Of a stretch of DNA of 64,000 bases, positions 28,709 to 37,308 are shown in pieces (position 1 is the stretch's first letter; each line of letters starts with the position of its first letter). The stretch is taken from NCBI RefSeq assembly GCF_013839525.1, contig NZ_JACDIS010000004.1, positions 62,001 to 126,000 on the forward strand, written 5' to 3'. Under the pieces are notes generated by a model, which saw only the letters and a program-made list of their open reading frames with translations, did not search any database and was not told the DNA's origin. A program made the translations under genes and the position numbers. This DNA is from Chthonobacter rhizosphaerae (lineage in GTDB: Bacteria > Pseudomonadota > Alphaproteobacteria > Rhizobiales > Pleomorphomonadaceae).

Positions 28709-30207
28709 GCGCCCCTGCCTCCGCCCCCGCCGCACCGCCCACCGTCAAGGGCTGGTGCCCCGGCGCGCTCCGTCCCATGGCGACGGGCGACGGCCTGCTC
28801 GTGCGCCTGCGCGTCTCCGCCGGCGTCCTGACGGCCGACCGCCTGCGCGCCGTCGCTGCCCTCGCCCGCGCCCACGGCAACGGCCTCGTGGACCTCTCCC
28901 AGCGCGCCAACCTGCAACTTCGCGGCGTCACGGACGCGAGCCTGCCGGCGCTCCTCGCGGCGCTCGACGACCTCGGCCTCCTCGATCCCAACCCGGACGC
29001 GGAAGCGGTCCGCAACGTCATCGCGCCGCCTCTCGCCGGCATCGCCCCCGCCCCCGTGGACGGCGCCGCGCTGGTCCAGGCGCTGGAGATCGCCCTCGTC
29101 GGCCGAACAGCCCTGCATGCCTTGCCCGACAAGGTCGGCTTCCTCGTCGACGACGGCGGCCCGGTCTCCCTTGCCGACGTCCCCGCCGATATCCGGCTCG
29201 ACACCCTTCCCGACGGCACCGTCCGCATCGCCCTCGGCGGCACCGCCTCCGCCGCCGCAACCGCCGCCGTCGTCCCGGCATCCGACGCCGTCGACACCGC
29301 CCTCGCCTACGCCCACGCCTTCCTGATGCTGCGCGACCGCTGCACCCCGTCTGCACGCCGCATGCATGATCTGGTGCGGCAACTGGCCATTCCGGCAATC
29401 CAATCCGCCGCCGCCTCTGCCGTCACGCCGTCCCGCACGGCGCCCGCCGATCCTTCCCCTCAGGGGAAGGTGGACCGCCGCGAAGCGGCGGGCCGGAAGG
29501 GGTCGTCTTCCTCACTGGACGACCACCGCCGCGAAGCGGCGGGCCGGAAGGGGTCGTCTTCACCGGCCACCTTCGAGACGCCCGACGAAATTCCCGCCGA
29601 AAACGACAAAGACGACCCCTTCCGGTCGCTGCGCGACCACCTTCCCCTGAGGGGAAGGATCATGGCGCACTCCCCCCTCGCCGGCCCCGCCCTCCTCGGC
29701 GCCCACCGGCGCTTCCTCGGCGTCGGCGCCCCGTTCGGCCGGCTGACGGCGGACCAGATCGACACGCTCGCGGCCCACGCCCCCGGCGGCCTGCGCCTCA
29801 CGCCCTTCCGCCTCGTCCTCCTCCCCGGCGCCGATCGCCAAGCCCTCCCGGCCCTCGCCGCCGCCGGCCTGGTCGTCTCGCCGGACGACCCGCGCCTTGC
29901 CGTCGCCGCCTGCCCCGGCGCCCCCGCCTGCCCGTCCGGCCAGGCCGACACCCGCGGCCTTGCCGAAACCCTCGCCCCGCTCGCCCGGCGCATCGCGCCG
30001 TCCGGCGTCACGCTTCACGTGTCCGGCTGCCCGAAGGGTTGCGCCCGGCCCGCCGCCACGGCGGTGGTTCTGGTCGGCCGGGACGGGCGCTATGATGCGA
30101 TCCTGGACGGTCGCGCCGACTCGCCCGCCGCCACGACCGGCCTCGACCCGGCCGGGGCCGCGGATCTCCTCGCCCGTCACATACCGAAGAAGGAGGGCCG
30201 GCCATGA
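28705..30207 (+). CDS. cobG: Precorrin-3B synthase CobG with in-frame repeat insertion
   Basis: 500 residues from GTG 28705 (GTGA overlap with cobN). CobG is a sirohaem/nitrite-reductase-like iron-sulfur oxygenase that hydroxylates C20 and forms the lactone of precorrin-3B. The N-terminal half starts [17 protein letters not shown]. Cluster cysteines are present at C403, C409 (CPGAPAC) and C442, C446 (GCPKGC). Residues about 250-318 are not CobG: they are the translation of the palindromic repeat at 29450-29660. Its 69 extra codons keep the frame open and lie between the two ferredoxin-reductase-like halves, probably as a surface loop. Without the insertion the length is normal. Stop overlaps cobH. 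Confidence 0.9.
   Translation: MSAPASAPAAPPTVKGWCPGALRPMATGDGLLVRLRVSAGVLTADRLRAVAALARAHGNGLVDLSQRANLQLRGVTDASLPALLAALDDLGLLDPNPDAEAVRNVIAPPLAGIAPAPVDGAALVQALEIALVGRTALHALPDKVGFLVDDGGPVSLADVPADIRLDTLPDGTVRIALGGTASAAATAAVVPASDAVDTALAYAHAFLMLRDRCTPSARRMHDLVRQLAIPAIQSAAASAVTPSRTAPADPSPQGKVDRREAAGRKGSSSSLDDHRREAAGRKGSSSPATFETPDEIPAENDKDDPFRSLRDHLPLRGRIMAHSPLAGPALLGAHRRFLGVGAPFGRLTADQIDTLAAHAPGGLRLTPFRLVLLPGADRQALPALAAAGLVVSPDDPRLAVAACPGAPACPSGQADTRGLAETLAPLARRIAPSGVTLHVSGCPKGCARPAATAVVLVGRDGRYDAILDGRADSPAATTGLDPAGAADLLARHIPKKEGRP
29450..29660. repeat. Palindromic REP-like element inserted in frame inside cobG, copy 2
   Basis: Bounded by ATCCTTCCCCT on the left and AGGGGAAGGAT on the right, like the intergenic copies at 207-370 and 36313-36525. 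It holds an internal duplication of CCGCCGCGAAGCGGCGGGCC followed by GGAAGGGGTCGTCTT (29475-29511 and 29526-29562), seen in the protein as two [12 protein letters not shown] blocks. The part from 29452 to 29658 is exactly 207 bases, 69 codons, with no stop in the cobG frame. Confidence 0.88.
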
Positions 30208-30905
30208 CGGCCTCACGCCCCGACGACACTCCGGCCCCGCCGGCCGACGCCGCCGCGCAGCCCGCCTACAGACCTCGCGGCCGCGCCGACTACATCAAGG
30301 ACGGCGCCGAGATCTACCGCCATTCCTTCGCGATCATCCGGCGCGAGGCGGACCTCGCCCGCTTCGCCCCGGACGAGGAGAAGGTCGCCGTCCGCATCAT
30401 ACACGCCTGCGGCATGGTGGAGGCCGCCGCCGACATCGTGTTCGCGCCGGGCGCGGTCGCGGCCGCGGCGGCCGCCCTCAAGGCCGGGGCGCCCATCCTC
30501 TGCGACGCCAAGATGGTGGCGAACGGCGTCACCCGGTCGCGCCTGCCCGCCGACAACCTGGTGATCTGCACCCTGGACGACCCGCGCACGCCCGGCCTTG
30601 CCGCCGCGCTCGGCACCACCCGATCGGCCGCCGCCATGGAACTCTGGCGGCCGCACCTCGCCGGCTCGGTGGTGGCGATCGGCAACGCGCCCACCAGCCT
30701 GTTCCGGCTCCTGGAGATGTTCGACGAGGGCGCGCCGCTGCCGGCCGCGGTCGTCGGCATGCCGGTGGGCTTCGTCGGCGCGGCGGAGTCGAAAGACGTC
30801 TTGATGGCGGACGGCCGCGTCCCTTACCTCGTGGTCCGGGGACGGAAGGGCGGCAGCGCCATGACCGCCGCCACCCTCAACGCGCTTGCGAGCGAACGCG
30901 AATGA
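30204..30905 (+). CDS. cobH: Precorrin-8X methylmutase
   Basis: 233 residues, CobH/CbiC family, moving the C11 methyl to C12 to give hydrogenobyrinic acid. The catalytic His is H67 in RIIHACGM. Other family motifs: [17 protein letters not shown] near 92, [13 protein letters not shown] near 155, and [14 protein letters not shown] near 178. The first 25 residues are a non-conserved Pro/Ala tail. ATG overlaps the cobG stop and the stop overlaps cobI (both ATGA). Confidence 0.94.
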   Translation: MTASRPDDTPAPPADAAAQPAYRPRGRADYIKDGAEIYRHSFAIIRREADLARFAPDEEKVAVRIIHACGMVEAAADIVFAPGAVAAAAAALKAGAPILCDAKMVANGVTRSRLPADNLVICTLDDPRTPGLAAALGTTRSAAAMELWRPHLAGSVVAIGNAPTSLFRLLEMFDEGAPLPAAVVGMPVGFVGAAESKDVLMADGRVPYLVVRGRKGGSAMTAATLNALASERE

Positions 30906-31675
30906 ACATGATCGACCCCGCCGCCCCCGCGCTTCCCCAGGCGTCGGTCACCGTCGGCACCCTCCACGGCGTCGGCCTCGGGCCGGGCGACCCGGAACTC
31001 CTTACCGTCAAGGCGGTGCGCCTCATCCAGGCCTCGCCGGTGCTCGCCTACTTCGCCAAGAAGGGCCGTCGCGGCAACGCCCGCACCATCGTGGACCCGT
31101 GGATCGCCCCCGGCACGGAGGAACTGCCGCTCCTCTACCCGGTCACCACCGAGGTCCATTTCGCCGACGAGGGCTATGTGCGCGAGCTCTCCGGCTTCTA
31201 CGAGGAAAGCGCCGAGCGCATCGCCCTGGAGCTCCTGGCCGGCCGCGACGTGGCCCTCGTGGCCGAGGGCGACCCGATGTTCTATGGCAGCTTCATGCAT
31301 CTCTTCATCCGCCTGAAGGACCGGTTCCGCGTCACCGTCACGGCGGGCGTCACCGGCATGGCGGGATGCTGGACCGCCGCCGGCCTGCCGATCACCTGGG
31401 GCGACGACGTCCTCACCGTGCTGCCCGGCACGCTTCCGGCCGACGCGCTCACGCAGCGCCTTCGCGCCACCGACGCGGCCGTCATCATGAAGCTCGGCAC
31501 CAACTTCCCGAAGGTGCGCGCGGCGATCGAGGCCGCCGGCCTCCTCGGCCGGGCGGTCTACGTGGAGCGCGGCACCATGGCGGGCGAGAAGGTGCTGCCG
31601 CTGAAGGACAAGACCGACGACGCGGCCCCCTATTTCTCGCTCATCCTGGTGCCCGGCGAGGGCCGGCGGCCGTGA
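30902..31675 (+). CDS. cobI: Precorrin-2 C20-methyltransferase
   Basis: 257 residues, SAM-dependent tetrapyrrole methylase. [18 protein letters not shown] near 25 is the N-terminal SAM/precorrin signature, [15 protein letters not shown] near 120 and [18 protein letters not shown] near 145 are typical of CobI. It methylates precorrin-2 at C20 to give precorrin-3A for CobG. Start-stop overlaps tie it to cobH and cobJ. Confidence 0.94.
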   Translation: MNMIDPAAPALPQASVTVGTLHGVGLGPGDPELLTVKAVRLIQASPVLAYFAKKGRRGNARTIVDPWIAPGTEELPLLYPVTTEVHFADEGYVRELSGFYEESAERIALELLAGRDVALVAEGDPMFYGSFMHLFIRLKDRFRVTVTAGVTGMAGCWTAAGLPITWGDDVLTVLPGTLPADALTQRLRATDAAVIMKLGTNFPKVRAAIEAAGLLGRAVYVERGTMAGEKVLPLKDKTDDAAPYFSLILVPGEGRRP

Positions 31676-32451
31676 GCGGGCGCGTCCTCGTCGTCGGTCT
31701 CGGTCCCGGCCCGGACCACTGGCGCACCCCGGAGGTGGCGGACGCGCTTGACGCCGCGACGGACCTCGTCGGCTATGGCCCCTATGTGGACCGCTGCCCG
31801 GAGCGCCCCGGCCAGGTCCGCCACGGCAGCGACAACCGGGTGGAGCTCGACCGGGCCCGCCTCGCCCTCGATCTCGCCCGCGCGGGCCGCACGGTGGCGG
31901 TGGTCTCCGGCGGCGATCCGGGCGTGTTCGCCATGGCGGCGGCGATCATGGAGGCGCTCGACGCCGACCCGTCCGCCCGCGACCTGGACGTCTCGGTCCT
32001 GCCCGGCATCTCGGCCATGCAGGCCGCGGCGGCGCGGCTCGGCGCGCCGCTCGGCCACGACTTCTGCGCCATCTCGCTGTCGGACAACCTGAAGCCCTGG
32101 CCGCTGGTGGTGCGCCGGCTGACGGCCGCCGCCGAAGGCGACTTCGTGATCGCGCTCTACAACCCCGCCTCCAAGGCCCGGCCGACCCGCATCTTCGAGG
32201 CCTTCGACCTTCTGCGGACCCTGAAGGCCGGCGACACGCCGGTCGCCTTCGCCCGCGCGGTCGGGCGGCCGGACGAGCGCATCCTGCTCGCCACCCTTCG
32301 GGACGCCGACCCCGCCGTGGTCGACATGGCCACCTGCGTGATCGTCGGCTCGTCGGAAAGCCGCTTCATCGCGCGGCCGGGCGGCGCGCGGCCCTGGCTT
32401 TACACGCCCCGCTCGGCGCCCTTCTCCCCGTCGTCCGGAGAGGCCGGATGA
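31672..32451 (+). CDS. cobJ: Precorrin-3B C17-methyltransferase
   Basis: 259 residues from GTG 31672 (GTGA overlap with cobI). Tetrapyrrole methylase with VVGLGPGPDHWRTPEV at the start, VVSGGDPGVFAMA near 80, VLPGISAMQAAAARLGAPLG near 110, and ALYNPASKARPTR near 158. It performs C17 methylation with ring contraction. The last 52 bases overlap the 3' end of cobK on the other strand. Confidence 0.94.
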   Translation: MSGRVLVVGLGPGPDHWRTPEVADALDAATDLVGYGPYVDRCPERPGQVRHGSDNRVELDRARLALDLARAGRTVAVVSGGDPGVFAMAAAIMEALDADPSARDLDVSVLPGISAMQAAAARLGAPLGHDFCAISLSDNLKPWPLVVRRLTAAAEGDFVIALYNPASKARPTRIFEAFDLLRTLKAGDTPVAFARAVGRPDERILLATLRDADPAVVDMATCVIVGSSESRFIARPGGARPWLYTPRSAPFSPSSGEAG

Positions 32452-33233
32452 GCCGCGCCGCCCTCGTCCGCCGCGAGCGCCGGTCCGCCCGCGCGGGCCT
32501 TACCGGCGGCGTCGATGAAGCGCAGCGCGGCGGCCGGGTCGCGCACGGTCGGCACGTCGGCGCGCGCGGGCGGCCGCACGATCACCACCGGCAGGCCCAG
32601 CGCCCGCGCGGCTGCGAGCTTGCCGCTCGTCGCCTTGCCGCCGGAATTCTTCGTCACCAGCACCTCGATGCGCTCGGCCCGCATCAGCGCCTCCTCGGCG
32701 CCGGCGTCGAACGGCGGCCGGTCCAGGATCACCCGGGCGTTCGGCAGGGCGAGCCCCTCCGGGGGGTCGATGGAGCGGACGAGATAGTGATGCTGCGGGG
32801 CGGCCTCGAACGCCTTCAGGCCCAGCCGGCCGACTGTGAGGAGCACGCGCCGGGGCTTCGCCCCGATCGCCTCGGCGGCCGCCTCCAGGCTCTCCACCTC
32901 CGTCCACCGGTCGCCCGGAATGGGCGTCCAGGGCGCCCGAGTCAGGGCCACCAGCGGCACGCCGGTGCGGTCGGCCGCCTCGGCCGCGTGGCGCGACATC
33001 TGCTCGGCGAACGGATGGGTGGCGTCCACCAGCACGTCCACGGCGGTCTCGGCCAGATAGGCCGCCAGCCCATCCACCCCGCCGAAGCCGCCGACGCGGG
33101 TCGGGATGGGCTGGCGCTTCAGCTCCGCCGTCCGGCCCGCGTAGGAGAGCACGGCGTCGAGGTCCCGCCGCCGCGCCAACAGGGCCGCGAGCGCCGTCGC
33201 CTCGCTCGTGCCGCCCAGAACCAGGATCCGCAT
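32400..33233 (-). CDS. cobK: Precorrin-6A reductase
   Basis: 277 residues, CobK/CbiJ family. LVLGGTSEATALA is the N-terminal nucleotide-binding motif; DATHPFAEQMS near 91, PRRVLLTVGRLGLKAF near 128 and VTKNSGGKATSGKLAAAR near 194 are conserved. It reduces precorrin-6A with NADPH. Being on the opposite strand, it converges on cobJ with a 52-bp overlap and diverges from cobL with only 23 bp between start codons, so its promoter must lie within the cobL 5' coding repeats. Confidence 0.93.
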   Translation of the reverse strand: MRILVLGGTSEATALAALLARRRDLDAVLSYAGRTAELKRQPIPTRVGGFGGVDGLAAYLAETAVDVLVDATHPFAEQMSRHAAEAADRTGVPLVALTRAPWTPIPGDRWTEVESLEAAAEAIGAKPRRVLLTVGRLGLKAFEAAPQHHYLVRSIDPPEGLALPNARVILDRPPFDAGAEEALMRAERIEVLVTKNSGGKATSGKLAAARALGLPVVIVRPPARADVPTVRDPAAALRFIDAAGKARAGGPALAADEGGAAHPASPDDGEKGAERGV

Positions 33234-33244
33234 CGCATGTCTCC

Positions 33245-33330
33245 AGGGGCGCGCCCATGACGCCCGCGCCCATCACATCTGTGCCCATGACGCCCGCATC
33301 GACAACGCCCGCGCCTATCGCGTCCGCGCC
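33245..33330. repeat. 15-bp minisatellite spanning the cobL start
   Basis: Five to six imperfect 15-bp units of the type GCGCCCATGACGCCC / GTGCCCATGACGCCC / GCGCCTATCGCGTCC. Because the unit is a multiple of three it is translated as five-residue repeats ([25 protein letters not shown]). A similar 15-bp array with CCCATG units is at 46551-46650. Confidence 0.65.
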
Positions 33331-34591
33331 CCGCTGGCTCACGCTCGTGGGTCTCGGCGAGGACGGCCTCGACGGGCTCATCCCTGCCGCACGGGCGGCG
33401 CTCATGCAAGCCGAACTCGTGGTCGGCGGCGCGCGCCACCTCGCCCTCGCGGCGCCGATGACGCTGCAGACCGGCGCCGAAACCCTCCCGTGGCCGTCCC
33501 CACTGGAGGGCGCCTTCCCGGCCATCCTGGCGCGCCGGGGCCGGCCGGTGGCGGTGCTCGCCACCGGCGACCCCTTCTTTCACGGCATCGGCTCCGTGCT
33601 CGCCGCCCATGTGGACCCGGCCGAGATGGCCGCCTTCCCGGCGCCCTCCGCCTACGCGCTCGCCTGCGCGCGCCTCGGCTGGGCCGGGCAGCACGTGGTG
33701 CGCGTGTCGCTCCACGGCCGGGCGCTCGCCCGCATCCGCCCGCACCTCCACGACGGCGCCCGCATCCTCGCCCTGTCGTGGGACGGGTCCACGCCGGAGA
33801 CGCTCGCCCGCCTTCTCGCCGCCGAGGGCTTCGGCCGCACGCGCCTCACCGTGATGGAAGCCATGGGCGGCCCGCGCGAGCGGATCGCCGCCGCCACCGC
33901 CGCGGGCTTCGCCCTCGCCGACATCGACCCGCTCAACACCGTCGCCCTGGAGGTGGTCGCCGACCCGGGCGCGCGCGCCCTTCCGTTCACCCCCGGCCTG
34001 CCGGACGACTGGTTCGAGAGCGACGGCCAGATCACCAAGCGCGAGGTGCGCGCCGTCACCCTGTCGTCGCTCCGGCCCACGCGCGGCCAGCTGCTCTGGG
34101 ATGTGGGCGCCGGCTCGGGCTCCGTCGGCATCGAGTGGATGCTCGCCGATCCCAGCTGCCGCGCCGTCGCGGTGGAGCCCCGCGCCGACCGCGCCGCCCG
34201 CGTCGCCCGCAACGTCGAGGCGTTCGGCGTGCCGGACCTTCGCGTGGTCGCCGGCGAGGCTCCCGCCGCCCTCGACGGTCTCCCGGCGCCGGACGCCGTC
34301 TTCATCGGCGGCGGCGCGGGCGATCCCGGCGTCATCGACGCCTGCCTCGCGGCCCTGAAGCCCGGCGGCCGGCTCGTCGTCAACGCCGTCACCCTGGAGA
34401 CCCAGGCGCTCCTCGTCGACCGCCACGGCCGCCACGGCGGCGACCTCGTCCAGCTCTCCGTCGCCCGCGCGGACCGGATCGGCGGCGCCGCCGGCGCCTT
34501 CAGGGGCCTTCGCCCCGCCATGGCGGTGCTGCAGTGGGTGGCCGAGCGCCCCCACGGGCCGGACGCGCCCGACGGAGCGCACCGCCCGTGA
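33257..34591 (+). CDS. cobL: Precorrin-6Y C5,15-methyltransferase (decarboxylating)
   Basis: 444 residues, fused CbiE-type methylase (about 28-235) and CbiT-type methyltransferase (about 245-430). First half: [14 protein letters not shown], then [12 protein letters not shown] near 98. Second half: [15 protein letters not shown] near 257 and the SAM loop [14 protein letters not shown] near 281. The enzyme methylates C5 and C15 and removes the C12 acetate carboxyl. The first 26 residues are five-residue low-complexity repeats, not part of the domain. AGGGG lies eight bases before ATG 33257; ATG 33287 is an alternative. Stop overlaps cobE (GTGA). Confidence 0.93.
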   Translation: MTPAPITSVPMTPASTTPAPIASAPRWLTLVGLGEDGLDGLIPAARAALMQAELVVGGARHLALAAPMTLQTGAETLPWPSPLEGAFPAILARRGRPVAVLATGDPFFHGIGSVLAAHVDPAEMAAFPAPSAYALACARLGWAGQHVVRVSLHGRALARIRPHLHDGARILALSWDGSTPETLARLLAAEGFGRTRLTVMEAMGGPRERIAAATAAGFALADIDPLNTVALEVVADPGARALPFTPGLPDDWFESDGQITKREVRAVTLSSLRPTRGQLLWDVGAGSGSVGIEWMLADPSCRAVAVEPRADRAARVARNVEAFGVPDLRVVAGEAPAALDGLPAPDAVFIGGGAGDPGVIDACLAALKPGGRLVVNAVTLETQALLVDRHGRHGGDLVQLSVARADRIGGAAGAFRGLRPAMAVLQWVAERPHGPDAPDGAHRP

Positions 34592-35037
34592 CCGACGAGA
34601 CCCCGCCGCCCGCCGCCGCCCCGACCCGGCCGGACCTGCCGCCGCCGCTCCTCGCGGTCGGTCTCGGCTGCCGGTCGGGCGTGTCGGCGGACGCGGTCGT
34701 GCGCCTGGTGGAGGACGCCCTCTCCCGGGTCGCCGGCCCGCTCCTCGGCCTCTTCACCATGGCCGGCAAGGAGCAGGAGCCCGCCCTTTCCGAAGCCGCC
34801 GTCCGGCTCGGCCTGCCGCTCGTCTACCTGCCGCGCGCCACGCTCCAGGCCGTGGAGGGCGGCGAGACCCGCTCGGAGCGCGTCGTCGCCCTCTTCGGAG
34901 TGCCGTCGGTGGCGGAGGCGGCCGCTCTCGCGGGCGCGGGCGCGGGCGCCCGGCTCGTCGTACCCCGCATCACGGCCGAGGGCGTCACCTGCGCCGTCGC
35001 CGCCGCCGGCATCACGCTCGGGACCATTCTGTCATGA
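34588..35037 (+). CDS. cobE: Cobalamin biosynthesis protein CobE
   Basis: 149 residues from GTG 34588. It resembles CobE and the C-terminal half of Cbi[16 protein letters not shown] near 26, then [13 protein letters not shown] and [17 protein letters not shown] in the middle. The exact role in the aerobic pathway is unsettled; a corrin-intermediate binding role is proposed for the family. Overlaps both cobL and cobM. Confidence 0.88.
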   Translation: MTDETPPPAAAPTRPDLPPPLLAVGLGCRSGVSADAVVRLVEDALSRVAGPLLGLFTMAGKEQEPALSEAAVRLGLPLVYLPRATLQAVEGGETRSERVVALFGVPSVAEAAALAGAGAGARLVVPRITAEGVTCAVAAAGITLGTILS

Positions 35038-35798
35038 CCGTCCACTTCATCGGCGCCGGCCCCGGCGCCGCCGACCTCATCACGCTCCGGGGGCGCGACC
35101 TCATCGCGGCCTCGCCGGTCTGCCTCTACGCCGGCTCGCTGGTGCCGCAGGCGCTGCTCGCCCACTGCCCGCCCGGCGCCCGCGTCGTCGACACCGCCCC
35201 GCTCTCGCTCGACGCCATCGAGGCGGAGTTCGTCGCCGCCCACGCGGCCGGCCACGACGTCGCCCGCCTCCACTCGGGCGACCTCTCGGTGTGGAGCGCC
35301 ATGGGCGAGCAGATCCGCCGGCTGGAGAAGCGCGGCATCCCCTACACGGTCACGCCCGGCGTGCCGTCCTTCGCCGCCGCCGCCGCCGTGCTCCGCCGCG
35401 AGCTGACCGTGCCGGAGCTCGCCCAGTCGGTCGTCCTCACCCGCACCACGGGCCGGGCCTCCTCCATGCCCCCGCGCGAGACCCTGCCGGCCTTCGCGGC
35501 CACCGGCGCCACCCTCGCGGTCCACCTCTCCATCCACGTGATCGATCAGGTCGTCGCCGACCTCACCCCCTTCTACGGCCCCGCCTGCCCCGTCGCCGTC
35601 GTCTTCCGCGCCACCTGGCCTGACGAACGCGTCCTCACCGCCACGCTCGGAACGATCGCCGAGGCGGTGAAGGCCGAGGGCCTGGAGCGCACGGCGCTGA
35701 TCCTCGTCGGCCCGGCGCTGGAGCCGGGGGAGGCCAGGGAGAGCGCGCTCTACGCGGAAGGCTACGACCGCCGGTTCCGGCCGGGGGGCGGGGTGTGA
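35034..35798 (+). CDS. cobM: Precorrin-4 C11-methyltransferase
   Basis: 254 residues, tetrapyrrole methylase. [19 protein letters not shown] at the start, [20 protein letters not shown] near 81, [15 protein letters not shown] near 106, and [12 protein letters not shown] near 134 mark CobM. It adds the C11 methyl giving precorrin-5, the substrate for C1 methylation with deacylation. ATG overlaps the cobE stop. A low-GC insertion patch begins directly after it. Confidence 0.94.
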   Translation: MTVHFIGAGPGAADLITLRGRDLIAASPVCLYAGSLVPQALLAHCPPGARVVDTAPLSLDAIEAEFVAAHAAGHDVARLHSGDLSVWSAMGEQIRRLEKRGIPYTVTPGVPSFAAAAAVLRRELTVPELAQSVVLTRTTGRASSMPPRETLPAFAATGATLAVHLSIHVIDQVVADLTPFYGPACPVAVVFRATWPDERVLTATLGTIAEAVKAEGLERTALILVGPALEPGEARESALYAEGYDRRFRPGGGV

Positions 35799-35888
35799 AA
35801 GGGGAAGGCGGCCGGCCTCAGCCAGACGAGGCCAGCCAACCACCTGATCGGGCGCCGGTTCAACACCTCAGCCAAAAGTCGGCCCAAG

Positions 35889-36293
35889 TTGTTGAAACGC
35901 GACGGGGACGGAAGAACCATGGGGTTCAAGCTCCTGTCGACCCCTTTCAGGGGCGTCAACAGCGTCGCCATCGACGGGCTCGCCTGGCTCGAAAGCGCCC
36001 CGGCCTTCGAAGCGGTGGCGACCGACGAGCGCGGCGCCCCGCTCCGCCTCGTCGCCCCCGCCCCCCGCGTCTTCGCCGCCCACAAGCTCTGGATCTCCAC
36101 CCGCCCCGACCTCGACCCGACCAAGCACCGGCGGGATGAAGCGCAGGCGAGAGCCGTCGCGGGGATCGTGGCGCGGTATCTGACGCATCTGCCGTTCGAG
36201 GCGGAGGCGTTGCGGATGATCCCGCGTGCGGTGTTCGAGGCGGCGCGGCCGCTGTTCGAGGGGGAGGCGGCGGGGGATGGGTTCTCGTTCTGA
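35889..36293 (+). pseudogene. C-terminal remnant of a GSU2403-like nucleotidyltransferase-fold protein
   Basis: 134 residues are open, but they look like only the C-terminal third of a longer protein: GVNSVAIDGLAWLESAP, then APRVFAAHKLWISTRPD, DEAQARAVAGIVARYL and LPFEAEALRMIP. As I recall the family, this follows a nucleotidyltransferase core with a metal-binding GSxD region, which is missing here. The 90 bp between cobM and this frame contain no recognisable upstream part. So it is probably a truncated remnant brought in with the insertion patch between cobM and cbiD. Family assignment is from memory of the motif pattern and moderately sure. Confidence 0.5.
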
Positions 36294-36312
36294 AGTCGCC
36301 CGCCGGCCCCGA

Positions 36313-36525
36313 ATCCCTCCCCTCAGGGGGTGAGGCGCAGCCGAACGCCGGAGCAGGCCAGTGCCTGCGAAGGCCGGTGGTGGCCCGAAGGGCCGGAAGG
36401 GGTTGTCTTTGTTGTCGTTTTCGCCCGCTCGCATCGCCTGACCGGACGAAAAAAGCACACTGCCCCACGGAAAAACACAACCCCACCCCTGGCCTCCGGC
36501 CGGACCCTCCCCTGAGGGGAGGGAT
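36313..36525. repeat. Palindromic REP-like element, copy 3 (diverged)
   Basis: ATCCCTCCCCTCAGGGGG on the left and CCTCCCCTGAGGGGAGGGAT on the right end an element containing GGCCGGAAGGGGTTGTCTTT, the same inner motif as the copies at 207-370 and in cobG. The terminal palindrome has CTCCCC in place of TTCCCC. It lies between the two decayed genes of the insertion patch. Confidence 0.75.
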
Positions 36526-36697
36526 GTTGGCCGTTTCGCGTGCTCAGCTTATGCGCAAGGATCGCACGCGATCCACTCAATGAGGAATACGCGAGAACTC
36601 GACCAGACATCTGGAGTGATCCGCCCGCACGAACACTGGGACCGCATGATGGCCTTCCGAAGGCGCTCCGCGACCGTCAGTAACACAAACCGATTTT

Positions 36698-37191
36698 TCA
36701 AATTACTTGATAACGATGTTCGATGGGTAGAGATCTGATTGGCGATCGGACAAATTGGCCTGATTTTCTAACCATCAAGACAGCCAGGACAGCGATCTCA
36801 CAGGCTGTGTTGTCCAGGACCTGTACTGTCGGCACCGTGAACGCACCAATGTAATGATATCGGGCTTTAATGTAGTTGTCGTTCGTGTCGATCATCTCCA
36901 GCACGCGCATGTCGTGGAGCTCGTTGAGCCCAAAGCCGACCTTATTGCAGGCGTTCGCTAAACTCGTGAACTTATGCCCAAGAGCACGCATCTGCGGCTC
37001 TGTATAGCCGACCGAAATCAATGCAGCCTTCATGTATAGTTCGATGCTATGATAGTAAAGATACCGGATCGGATCGCCGGCCCAGCCCCCCCGCCCTTGA
37101 GTTCCGTCGCGAGCAGCTGAGCTCCGGCTCTATATGCCTCCCCCTTGCCGATAAATCCGATCGGAGTTGTCGCAGTAAAATTCTCCTTCAT
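36698..37191 (-). pseudogene. HEPN-like protein gene broken by a frameshift in a G7 tract
   Basis: From ATG 37191 the frame reads MKENFTATTPIGFIGKGEAY and on to LLATELKGG, then reaches a run of seven G (C7 on the plus strand, 37086-37092). Beyond it this frame soon stops, while the next frame continues as WAGDPIRYLYYHSIELYMKA and then the open 111-residue stretch ending at 36698. Joining them needs one added G or two fewer. YYHSIELYMKA and DNDNYIKARYH-type residues resemble HEPN-domain nucleotide/RNA-related proteins. Repaired length is about 164 residues. Codon use is much less GC-rich than in neighbouring genes, suggesting acquisition. It may be dead, phase-variable, or a sequencing error. 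Confidence 0.6.
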
Positions 37192-37308
37192 TTTGTGCGC
37201 CCCGCTTCTTCAACCACATCTATTGCGGCTTGATCCTCATAAACTGAACTGGACGCGACCCAAGCATCGAGGGGCGGAGCCAACCCTGTTTCGGCTACGG
37301 ATAGCCCT

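Noticed and set aside
29450-29660. A transposase-bearing insertion sequence within cobG
   Set aside because: Only 211 bp and no transposase; it is a non-autonomous repeat, not an IS.
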